Position numbers and translations under genes: made by a program. DNA of 10,133 bases from Chthoniobacterales bacterium (GTDB lineage Bacteria; Verrucomicrobiota; Verrucomicrobiia; Chthoniobacterales; UBA10450). Below are positions 1-6,372 of this stretch, piece by piece. The notes under the pieces were generated by a model, which was not told where the DNA came from, made no database searches, and saw nothing but the letters and a program-made list of their open reading frames with translations. Location: the NCBI GenBank assembly GCA_013812515.1, contig JACCTI010000033.1, forward strand, positions 1-10,133, given 5' to 3'. Within the stretch, counting starts at the first letter, position 1. Each line of letters starts with the position of its first letter.

Positions 1-400
1 ACTCGGAGGCTGGCGGTAGCCCCCGTTGGCAAAAACCCTCGCGAGTGCCCGGAACTGACGATTCTTCATTAGGGGAAAAGCGAATGACACGCCCAGAGAT
101 CAGCGCGGAGGCCTTCGCGACATTTAATCTGAGATCGACCTGCAATCGAAGCGGATCCGTATCTGTTCGGAGGAAACCCGCGCGTGCCCGTTGAATCTTA
201 ACAAGTGATGGAACTCGTGAGCGCGGGCATCTTTCCGTAATGGGCGGCTTCGCAGCCCTAACGAGCGCTTTGGGCTCAAAGTCGTTCTCGTGGCCGCAGC
301 GCATATAATCTCCAGTCGGGAGTCCGGAACAGTCAATGGCTTAGGTCTCGTCCTCGTCAGTTACTCTCTGGTCTCGGAGCGAGATGGGGACAAAGGCGAG

Positions 401-424
401 GAGAACGAGAACGAGAACGAGAAC
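401..424. repeat. GAGAAC hexamer tandem repeat, four units
   Basis: Four perfect head-to-tail copies of GAGAAC are followed by degenerate units (GACGAC, GGAGAC) up to about 436. In one frame this reads as alternating Glu-Asn (ENENEN), but the surrounding frame shows no other protein-like character, so I treat it as a non-coding microsatellite. A CTCGTCCTCGTC-like stretch near 346–358 is roughly complementary to it, so a weak long-range stem is possible. Confidence 0.85.
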
Positions 425-471
425 GACGACGGAGACTGGTGCTGCGCCGGACGGACATTCTTTTCGAGCAC

Positions 472-500
472 AGTGACATACGTGATTCACGTATATCACT
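472..500. repeat. Near-perfect palindrome, operator-like
   Basis: The core is ATACGTGA–T–TCACGTAT (478–494), with perfect 8-bp arms around a single central base. The symmetry continues outward as AGTGA/TCACT after one mismatch, giving 13 of 14 paired positions over 29 bp. Dyads of this shape and length are typical of dimeric repressor sites or of transposon-end and REP-like sequences. No neighbouring intact gene tells which. Confidence 0.7.
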
Positions 501-510
501 CAAATGCGCT

Positions 511-540
511 GGTTCACGGCGCGACGGCGGGCCGTGAACC
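511..540. repeat. Perfect 10-bp inverted repeat, hairpin
   Basis: GGTTCACGGC (511–520) and GCCGTGAACC (531–540) are exact reverse complements separated by a 10-base G+C-rich loop. The stem should be stable. No T-run follows on either side, so it does not look like a standard intrinsic terminator. It lies only 10 bp from the palindrome at 472–500, and both contain a TTCAC/TCACG-like core, so the two may belong to one element. Confidence 0.75.
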
Positions 541-697
541 GTCGTGCCATACGGAGCAAGGAGCGAGGGTTGTTCGCCCATAAAACTGGCAGAGATACCC
601 GAAGAACAGCGCGCCTGGATCACACAAGGGCGCTCGAGCCCGTTCGGCGTGTCTCCCGGCGTCTTCCTTAGCCCCTGACTAGACTCATAGCAGGAAA

Positions 698-844
698 TTA
701 GTCGGCCGGGACGATCTCACGGTAGGGGCGACCCCACAGGACCTCGGCGCCGTAGGGTTGGGTTTTCAAGTAGCGAACAGGCTCGAAACCAATCCGTCGC
801 GGTAGACGTTTTACGGCGGACGGGAGAAAATGTCGTTGTTGAAA
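698..844 (-). pseudogene. 3' remnant of an unrecognised protein gene
   Basis: Reading the minus strand from 844 down to a TAA at 698–700 gives 48 codons with strongly G/C-biased third positions in the last half. The residues are protein-like, including RRIGFEPVRYLK and LWGRPYREIVPAD at the C-terminus. The frame is closed upstream by a TGA at 845–847 and has no ATG, so no intact gene can start here. I take it as the C-terminal end of a decayed gene. I do not recognise the family. The 'LGFEPVRYL'-type pattern resembles the ends of some acyltransferases, but that is a guess. It could also be chance. Confidence 0.35.
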
Positions 845-858
845 TCAGTTATACCTAT

Positions 859-882
859 GGCAGTTGGGCGTCCGCAACTGCC
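859..882. repeat. 8-bp-arm inverted repeat
   Basis: GGCAGTTG (859–866) and CAACTGCC (875–882) are exact reverse complements with an 8-base loop. There is no T-run on either side. It lies just upstream of the minus-strand gene remnant. The function is not apparent. Confidence 0.55.
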
Positions 883-1209
883 CGGGTCACTGGCTGGTTC
901 GCGGTGATCCCGAAGCGGGGTTACTGGACTGGAAAGAAGGTAAGATGGCACCAGCCGATGCGATCTTCACGGATTTCATGATCGAGCTTAGAACTCGCAG
1001 ATGTTCGGAGGAGGAGCGCGTCGGGAACTTCTAGGCTGGCGAAAAGGCGCGATAAATAAGCTGCGCGAAATCAGCCGCGGCTTCCCTGGCGATGGTCAGA
1101 CTTCGCCGTGGCGCAGCTCGGCGGTTGGACCCGCGCGCGCGCGCCTCAATCGTTTCGAGCACCGTCTCATCTCAATGGCATCAGCACCGAGCCTCGCAGC
1201 ATGTGAATC

Positions 1210-1230
1210 TCTGCGCCACAATCGCGCAGA
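1210..1230 (-). terminator. Hairpin after the phoH operon, possible terminator
   Basis: TCTGCGC (1210–1216) pairs exactly with GCGCAGA (1224–1230) across a 7-base loop, beginning 17 bp past the stop codon of the membrane HD gene. It is well placed to stop or stabilise the minus-strand transcript. However, no run of U residues follows in that direction, so factor-independent termination is doubtful. A 10-bp direct repeat, CGCTGCGGAG, lies at 1231–1240 and 1250–1259, overlapping the end of the gene. Confidence 0.3.
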
Positions 1231-1246
1231 CGCTGCGGAGCGTCGT

Positions 1247-2887
1247 TCACGCTGCGGAGACGGGCGGAGCTGAGGCCGGTTTTTTGGAAGCGGCCATCAC
1301 ATCGGGCCGCAGCGTTTCGCCACGCAGGATGCCGGTCTTCGTATCCTGTTTCGGATAAGCAATCCGCGTATGCAGCATCGTCATGAGCGTAAAGCGGAAC
1401 CGCTCGGCGATGATTTTCAGTTCGGCGAGAGTCAGCTCGCATTCGTCCAGTTGCGAATCCGCGATGCGTTGCGCGATGAGGTCGTTGACCAGCTGCTCAA
1501 TCTTCTGCGGCGTCGGTTTCTCGAGGCTGCGTGAGGCGCTCTCCACCATGTCGGCAAGGCTGATGATCGCGCTCTCTTTCGTTTGCGGCTTGGGCCCGCG
1601 ATAACGGAAGCTTTCCTGGCTGACTTCAGGAACGTCGCCTTCGCGCATATTCATGATCTTGCCGCCGGCGCGCGCGTCATCCTGCTGCTGCAGTGCGCGC
1701 TTGTAGAAATAATAAACAAGCGAGGTCCCGTGGTGCTCCTGGATGACATCGGTGATGAGATGATTCAAGTTGTGTTTCATCGCGAGATCGACGCCTTCTT
1801 TCACATGCGCGATGATGATGAGCGCGCTCATCGTCGGGGCGAGATCGTCGTGGGGGTTCCTCTCGAAATTCATGTTTTCCGTGAAGTAGTCCGGCTTCAC
1901 CAGCTTGCCGACGTCGTGAAAGTACGAACAAACTCGGCAGAGGGTGCCATTCGCGCCGATCGCCTCGCCGGCGGATTCGGCCAGGTTCGCAACGACCAGA
2001 CTGTGATGATAGGTGCCCGGCGCCTCGATCGTCATGCGGCGGAGCAGCGGATGATTTAAATCGGAAGCTTCCAGCCACGAGATGTCGGTAGTGATACGGA
2101 AGAGATGCTCGAGCACCGGAAGCAGTCCGCCGACGAGCGTCGCGGTCAGGATCGGGTTCCCAATCGCGAGCGCGCTTTGCAGGCTGATCATGGGCCAGTC
2201 GTTCGCGCCGGGCGAGAAGAGGTCGATTGGGCCGATCATTCCAAAGGCGAAGGATAGCAGCCAGAGAGTAATGCCGACGCCCAGACCGGCGCGAATCAAG
2301 CGGCTGCGGCGTCGCACTTGCAGCGTGAGATAAACCGCGGTGAAACCGCTGACGATCGCGCACGCGAGGAGCGGCCCGTCAAAATCTGCAAAGAGGACGC
2401 GCGTCCAGAGACTAACGAAAATGGCCGCGTAAAGTCCGTGATTGCGCCCGAGGAGAACGCTTAAAACGAGCGGCGCGAAGGCATAGGGCGCGAGCAAAAC
2501 GGCAGCGGCAGGCTTGAGGAGAAGAAAGGTGCCACTCTGGCAAAGCATCAGGATAAGCTTGGTCGCGGCGAGCTGCACGAACATGACGCTGAAGACGAGC
2601 AGAAGCCGCGAACTGCGCGAAAACGTCTTGGGTTGATTAATCCAAAGCTGGGCAATCGCGGCCCCGAGGAAGAGCAATCCGACGACAAAGTTTTTTGTCG
2701 GCTCGGGTTGACGTCCGCTGAAAATCAGGAGCGCCAAACCGGCGACGAAAAGAGCGAAGATGAGCCATTTGGCGTAGGGCGCATACTCGACCGACTTCAT
2801 CAGCTCGTTCGGCGTGCGCCGCCGGCGCGTTTTGCCGGAAGCCATTCCGCGCTTCACGAGCTCGTTGCGTTTCAGGAACTCAAACAT
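1247..2887 (-). CDS. Membrane HD phosphohydrolase, short PgpH-type
   Basis: This 546-aa inner-membrane protein belongs to the 7TM-HD family, whose characterised member PgpH hydrolyses cyclic di-AMP. That activity is inferred here, not shown. Hydrophobic segments fill residues about 40–258: 40–58, 66–84, 94–116, 121–146, 150–165, 171–189, 199–220 and 235–256. The cytoplasmic HD domain follows. It begins with the family signature ITTDISWLEASDLNHPLLRR and carries the metal-binding set: H294/H295 in GTYHHS, H324-D325 in FHDVGK, H361 in HVKEG, H385/H386 in EHHG and D446 in SLADMVESASRS. Full-length relatives carry a 7TMR-HDED extracytoplasmic domain of some 200–250 residues after the first helix; here only about ten residues separate helices one and two. 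The start is MFEFLKRN at 2887, one base after the phoH stop. A longer frame to 2980 would run into phoH and adds no family-like sequence. Confidence 0.88.
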   Translation of the reverse strand: MFEFLKRNELVKRGMASGKTRRRRTPNELMKSVEYAPYAKWLIFALFVAGLALLIFSGRQPEPTKNFVVGLLFLGAAIAQLWINQPKTFSRSSRLLLVFSVMFVQLAATKLILMLCQSGTFLLLKPAAAVLLAPYAFAPLVLSVLLGRNHGLYAAIFVSLWTRVLFADFDGPLLACAIVSGFTAVYLTLQVRRRSRLIRAGLGVGITLWLLSFAFGMIGPIDLFSPGANDWPMISLQSALAIGNPILTATLVGGLLPVLEHLFRITTDISWLEASDLNHPLLRRMTIEAPGTYHHSLVVANLAESAGEAIGANGTLCRVCSYFHDVGKLVKPDYFTENMNFERNPHDDLAPTMSALIIIAHVKEGVDLAMKHNLNHLITDVIQEHHGTSLVYYFYKRALQQQDDARAGGKIMNMREGDVPEVSQESFRYRGPKPQTKESAIISLADMVESASRSLEKPTPQKIEQLVNDLIAQRIADSQLDECELTLAELKIIAERFRFTLMTMLHTRIAYPKQDTKTGILRGETLRPDVMAASKKPASAPPVSAA

Positions 2888-2888
2888 C

Positions 2889-3872
2889 CTAGGATTTTCG
2901 CGACGCACCGGCATTCGCCGGCGAACGATGCTGCTGGTAAGCGTTGATGATGGCGCGCACGAGCTCATGCCGGACAACATCGCGTTCGTTGAAGTAAATT
3001 ATCGAAATGCCCGAGACATTCTTCAGCGCCTGGAGGGCCTCCACCAAGCCTGATCGTTTGTTTGAGGGCAAGTCGATTTGAGTAACGTCGCCCGTCACCA
3101 CGCATTTGGAATTCTGCCCCATGCGGGTGAGGAGCATGAACATCTGCTCCATCGTTGTGTTCTGTGCTTCGTCGAGAATAACGAAAGCGTTGCCGAGCGT
3201 GCGGCCACGCATGTAGGCGAGCGGCGCTACTTCGATCGTTTGGCGCGCCATGCACCGCTCGATTTCTTCGGGCTCGAGCATATCGCGCAGAGCATCGTAG
3301 AGCGGCCGCAAATAGGGCGTGATCTTCTCCTGCAAATCACCCGGGAGAAAGCCAAGCGCTTCCCCCGCTTCCACTGCCGGTCGGGTCAACACAATGCGGC
3401 TGACCTGCTCTTTCTTCAGAGCGGCGATGGCCATCGCCACGGCGAGGTACGTTTTGCCCGTCCCCGCGGGCCCAATCCCGAAGACGATGTCGTTCTTCTG
3501 AATGGCCTCGACGTAGTTGCGTTGGCCAAGCGTGCGGGTGACGATCGGCGGCTTGCGCGAGGAGGTCGCGATCTTCACGGCGACCGCGTCGCTCAGATTT
3601 TCCGCACGTGCTTCCGTCACGGAGTCGAGTGCGTAGCTGAATTCGTGTTTGCCAATCGTGACCCCCTTCTGCCGCGCCACCTCCAATTGATCAAAGACAC
3701 GCTGGGCGCGGTCGACCTGTTCCGCCGCGCCGTCGATCTTCACCCACCCTTCGCGCGTCGTGACGCGCACGCCGAGTGAATCCTCCAGCGTCTTCAGCAG
3801 CTTCAGGTCGCTCGCATAAAGCGACTGAAGCGAACGCGCGCTGTCAAACTGCAACGTACGGGATTCGGTCAT
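2889..3872 (-). CDS. phoH: PhoH family ATPase
   Basis: This 327-aa cytoplasmic PhoH/YbeZ protein is a P-loop ATPase related to the helicase core. It is associated with YbeY and with RNA and ribosome processing. The N-terminal part (about 1–110) resembles the KH-like/PhoH N-domain, with SLGVRVTTREGWVKIDG. The ATPase domain shows Walker A GPAGTGKT at 134–141, the conserved LTRPAVEAGEALGFLPGD at 162–179, Walker B VILDEAQN at 231–238, and TGDVTQIDLP at 260–269. Length and motif order are normal, and nothing appears to be missing. It is the third gene of the minus-strand operon, 57 bp after the 149-aa secreted protein and one base before the membrane HD gene. The pairing phoH–pgpH matches the Firmicutes order phoH–yqfF–ybeY, but the ybeY gene is absent. 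Confidence 0.95.
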   Translation of the reverse strand: MTESRTLQFDSARSLQSLYASDLKLLKTLEDSLGVRVTTREGWVKIDGAAEQVDRAQRVFDQLEVARQKGVTIGKHEFSYALDSVTEARAENLSDAVAVKIATSSRKPPIVTRTLGQRNYVEAIQKNDIVFGIGPAGTGKTYLAVAMAIAALKKEQVSRIVLTRPAVEAGEALGFLPGDLQEKITPYLRPLYDALRDMLEPEEIERCMARQTIEVAPLAYMRGRTLGNAFVILDEAQNTTMEQMFMLLTRMGQNSKCVVTGDVTQIDLPSNKRSGLVEALQALKNVSGISIIYFNERDVVRHELVRAIINAYQQHRSPANAGASRKS

Positions 3873-3929
3873 CTGCGGCCCGCGAAAGGCCTGGAGAGAT
3901 TACTACGGAACGCTCTGACCTTGCGACAT

Positions 3930-4379
3930 TTAGCGGAAGCCGTAGACGAGTGCCCAATGGGTGCGTTCGTCCGGCGACGACTCGATGCTCACGATAATGA
4001 AGTAGCTGCCCGTGGTGGCTGGAACCACATGCGCGGCGGCGAAGTGGCTTTTCTGCCAGCTATCCGGCTGTTCCACGAGCTTGCCTTCCGCATCGTAGAT
4101 GTGCACGGAAATTGTCGCCTTCTCCACCTCGGTTCCCAACCAGAACCAATATTCGTTTCCTTTGAAAAGCTGTTGGCGCACGGCTTTCTTCTCGCCGGCG
4201 CCGAGGTCACCGCCCCAGTAATCTTCGCGCACTTGAAACCCTTCCTTGACGTAGGGCTCGGCTGCTTGAAGAGCGAATGATTGCGCGTCATCCACCGAGG
4301 CGATCGAGACCGAAGTGCCCGCGAAAAAAACCGCAAGGCAGACCGCGAGAGGTGACGTTTGTTTCAGAAAGAGAGGCAT
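3930..4379 (-). CDS. Small secreted protein, probable beta-sandwich
   Basis: This 149-aa protein has a clear signal peptide: a Lys near the N-terminus, the hydrophobic run PLAVCLAVFFAGTSVS, and a likely signal-peptidase I site after SIA (about residue 27). It has no lipobox, so it should be periplasmic or exported. The mature part alternates short hydrophobic strands (QLFKGNEYWFWLGT, ATISVHIYDAEGKLVE, GSYFIIVSI) and has many aromatics. This suggests an all-beta sandwich similar in layout to pre-peptidase C-terminal (PPC-like) domains. That is fold-level inference only, and I do not recognise a named family. It starts 5 bp after the stop of the 267-aa secreted gene, so the two are almost certainly co-transcribed and may act together in the envelope. 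Confidence 0.75.
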   Translation of the reverse strand: MPLFLKQTSPLAVCLAVFFAGTSVSIASVDDAQSFALQAAEPYVKEGFQVREDYWGGDLGAGEKKAVRQQLFKGNEYWFWLGTEVEKATISVHIYDAEGKLVEQPDSWQKSHFAAAHVVPATTGSYFIIVSIESSPDERTHWALVYGFR

Positions 4380-4384
4380 ACTGA

Positions 4385-5188
4385 CTACGGGCTCTTCGTT
4401 ACGATGGCCTCATCGATCCGGGCGGTGATTTGGTTGATCCGCCTTACAGAATCCGCCGAGATCCGATTTTCGCCCACATCGATCAGCGGGCGGACTTCCC
4501 CGAGAGCCGCTTGGATGTCCTGCAAAAGCTTGAGATTAAATTCCGGCATCGAACGGAGCCGCTCCTCGAAGTAGCCCAGGAGATCCGGTTGATGAAGCAG
4601 CTCGGCGCCATCCTCCGAAAACCGCTTGTTCACGACCGCGGTCAGCACTTCGGTCCCGCGAAGCCAGCCGCCCAGACTCACGAGATGAGAGAGCTTCTCG
4701 TCGTGCACCTCGTTCATCGCTTCTTGCACGCTGTTTTGAGTGCGATCGAGTTCCTGCCGAACGCTGTTCCAGTTTCGCTTGTCGGCTGCTTCCGTGATGG
4801 CTTTGGCATGTGGCGTGATGGAGTTGCCGACGCCGATTCCTTTCGCCAAACCAAGCACGCGCTGGCCGATATCCTTCACCGTCGGCGCGTCCTCCGCCTG
4901 CACTGCGATAAAGCCATCCGCGATCACCGTCCCGAGAAGCAGGGCAATGCGCGGGCGCTCGGTGAAGTTACTCCCTTTGCCATTGCGGACGTATTCCTTC
5001 CAGTTTACACCGCCGAGTTTGTTTAGGGCGCCAAAGACTTCGTTAGGTAATGGCACGACAACGTCGTCGACCCTTTTCGAGAACTGCTTAACGTCGATCC
5101 GTTTCGGCGCTTCCGCCGCGCTGGCTGAGAGAGCAAGGCCGATCACGAGAAGAGCAGCGCTGCGTGAAAATTTAAGGAAGGTAATCAT
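4385..5188 (-). CDS. Secreted alpha-helical protein, unknown function
   Basis: This 267-aa protein has a signal peptide (ITFLKFSRSAALLVIGLAL) and a probable cleavage site at ASA|AE, near residue 24. The mature chain is predicted by eye to be almost wholly helical. A segment VPLPNEVFGALNKLGGVNW is followed by a hydrophobic helix PRIALLLGTVIADGFIAVQA, then amphipathic helices rich in Asn/Gln/Glu, and a C-terminal EIRT-like helical tail. No catalytic motif, metal site or cysteine pair is visible. It is the first gene of the minus-strand operon (267-aa, 149-aa, phoH, membrane HD), so its expression should set the promoter context for phoH. I do not recognise the family. It resembles conserved hypothetical exported proteins of Verrucomicrobiota in style, which is an impression and not a match. 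Confidence 0.75.
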   Translation of the reverse strand: MITFLKFSRSAALLVIGLALSASAAEAPKRIDVKQFSKRVDDVVVPLPNEVFGALNKLGGVNWKEYVRNGKGSNFTERPRIALLLGTVIADGFIAVQAEDAPTVKDIGQRVLGLAKGIGVGNSITPHAKAITEAADKRNWNSVRQELDRTQNSVQEAMNEVHDEKLSHLVSLGGWLRGTEVLTAVVNKRFSEDGAELLHQPDLLGYFEERLRSMPEFNLKLLQDIQAALGEVRPLIDVGENRISADSVRRINQITARIDEAIVTKSP

Positions 5189-5365
5189 CCGGGGCTTCGA
5201 CTATTGATTTCGCGTTCTATTCAGGAGTTAGTGGTCCACTCTAGGCAGAACGACGAAGCGCACAAATCTCTCACTCCTCAGCATTTTGACACTGCATAAT
5301 CGCATCAACTTTCCCTGCTGGCGGCATCGCATGGGATTTCTTTCGCTGAGCGGGGACGCTATCTC
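5189..5365. promoter_or_regulatory. Divergent intergenic region with both operon promoters
   Basis: These 177 bp separate two operons that are transcribed away from each other, so promoters for both should lie here. The region is more A+T-rich than its surroundings. A TTGACA occurs at 5286–5291 and a CATAAT at 5295–5300, but they are not spaced as a sigma-70 pair, so I do not call a specific promoter. A purine stretch GGGGA at 5352–5356 sits 9 bases before the rfaE1 ATG and is the likely, weak ribosome binding site. Confidence 0.4.
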
Positions 5366-6370
5366 ATGACCCCACGCCGCCTCGATGAAATCCTGCACCG
5401 CGCAACGTCGAAGCGCTTGGTTGTTATAGGAGATCTGATGCTGGACGAATTTGTCTGGGGAAAGGTCGGACGCATTTCGCCGGAAGCGCCCGTGCCGGTC
5501 GTCGAGGTTACTCGCGAGACTTCCTATCCGGGTGGCGCCGCGAATGTCGCGCGGAACCTGCGTGAGTTTGTGGAAAACACCTGTGTCATTGGCCTGCTCG
5601 GTGAAGACCGTGGCGGGCGCCAGCTGCGCGATCTACTCGACAAATGTGAGATCACGACCGACGACGTCATCGAAGACGCAGAGGTCCAGACGATCGTTAA
5701 AACCAGGATTATCGCGCGGCAACAGCAAGTCGTGCGGGTGGATCGAGAAGAAATCCGGGTGCCGTCGGCAGAACAAGTGTCACGTGTTGTCGCCAGCTTT
5801 AAGCGTCAACTCGCAAACGTGGACGCGGTCATCTTCGAGGATTACGGCAAAGGCTTTCTTTCTGCAGACCTAGTTGAGCAAATTTCGGAGCTCGCCGGCG
5901 CCGCCGGTAAGATTGTGACAGTGGATCCGAATCCGCGGCATCCGATTGCCTGGAAAAACGTGACCGCGGTGAAACCAAATCGCAGTGAAGCATTCCTCGC
6001 CGCCGGTATTCCCTGGAGCGATCCGGTCGATCCGGCGCAAGAGGATCGACCGTTGATGGAAGCTGGAAATGCTTTGCTCCGGGCATGGGACACGAAGTAC
6101 CTGCTGATGACGTTAGGCGAACAAGGCATGATGCTCCTGGAAGGCGGCGAGGCCTGGCACATTCCAACGAAGGCGCGCCAGGTCTTCGATGTTTCGGGCG
6201 CAGGCGACACCGCAATTGCGCTCTTCACGGTCGCACTTTCTGCCGGTGCCTCGGCGCGCGAAGCAGCCGAGATCGCGAATCACGCCAGTGCCGTGGTTGT
6301 GGGGAAACTCGGCACCGCCACAGTCAGTCCTGACGAGCTCCGGCGGTCATTCGACGAAACCGAAGGTTAA
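5366..6370 (+). CDS. rfaE1: Heptose-7-phosphate kinase (RfaE domain I)
   Basis: This 334-aa cytoplasmic PfkB/ribokinase-family kinase phosphorylates D-glycero-D-manno-heptose 7-phosphate at O-1 with ATP, the second step of ADP-heptose synthesis for the LPS inner core. Visible motifs are the N-terminal VIGDLMLDEFVWGKVGRISP (20–39), substrate-binding PGGAANVARN (55–64), DYGKG (159–163), VDPNPR (186–191), KPNRSEA (203–209), the catalytic and anion-hole motif DVSGAGDT (275–282, base D281), and the C-terminal VVGKLGTATVSPDEL. The protein stops where the kinase domain ends. The adenylyltransferase half found in bifunctional HldE is absent, so a separate rfaE2-type gene is expected elsewhere. It is the first gene of the plus-strand operon, and its stop is two bases before the next start. 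Confidence 0.95.
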   Translation: MTPRRLDEILHRATSKRLVVIGDLMLDEFVWGKVGRISPEAPVPVVEVTRETSYPGGAANVARNLREFVENTCVIGLLGEDRGGRQLRDLLDKCEITTDDVIEDAEVQTIVKTRIIARQQQVVRVDREEIRVPSAEQVSRVVASFKRQLANVDAVIFEDYGKGFLSADLVEQISELAGAAGKIVTVDPNPRHPIAWKNVTAVKPNRSEAFLAAGIPWSDPVDPAQEDRPLMEAGNALLRAWDTKYLLMTLGEQGMMLLEGGEAWHIPTKARQVFDVSGAGDTAIALFTVALSAGASAREAAEIANHASAVVVGKLGTATVSPDELRRSFDETEG

Positions 6371-6372
6371 CG

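Larger units (their letters stand above)
1..1246. other. Long stretch without an intact gene
   Basis: I see no convincing intact coding region here. The open frames present are short, overlap one another on both strands, and lack recognisable domains. What can be seen is a GAGAAC hexamer repeat (401–424), a near-palindrome (472–500), a 10-bp-arm hairpin (511–540), a second hairpin (859–882), a probable gene remnant on the minus strand (698–844), and a hairpin just past the minus-strand operon (1210–1230). A 36-codon frame at 84–194 (+) has a purine-rich stretch AGGGG in front of its ATG, but nothing else supports it. The mixture suggests a decayed or accessory intergenic region. In Firmicutes and many other bacteria the position after phoH–pgpH is occupied by ybeY, and no ybeY-like sequence is visible here. 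Confidence 0.6.

Noticed and set aside
84..194. 36-codon frame with AGGGG before its ATG
   Set aside because: It is short, basic and Arg/Ser-rich, with no recognisable motif and no supporting context.
1132..1143. Alternating CG run (six CG units), possible Z-DNA-forming tract
   Set aside because: It is seen in the sequence, but short CG runs are expected in G+C-rich DNA and no function can be tied to it.
1001..1358. Overlapping plus-strand frames of about 90 codons
   Set aside because: They run into the 3' end of the membrane HD gene on the other strand and have no protein-like features.
2888..2980. Upstream extension of the membrane HD gene to an ATG at 2980 (31 extra residues)
   Set aside because: It overlaps the end of phoH by over 90 bp, and the added residues are Ser/Arg-rich and unlike the family N-terminus. 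The ATG at 2887, one base past the phoH stop, fits tight operon packing.
3078..3779. 233-codon open frame on the plus strand opposite phoH
   Set aside because: It is antisense to a gene with complete PhoH motifs. Its His/Arg-rich composition is typical of a shadow frame in G+C-rich DNA.
4430..5026. 198-codon open frame opposite the 267-aa secreted gene
   Set aside because: The sense protein has a clear signal peptide and operon spacing. The antisense frame shows no domain and is His/Arg-rich.
5286..5300. TTGACA and CATAAT as a sigma-70 promoter for rfaE1
   Set aside because: Only 3 bases separate the two boxes, instead of about 17. The hexamer 17 bases after TTGACA is CTTTCC, a poor -10.
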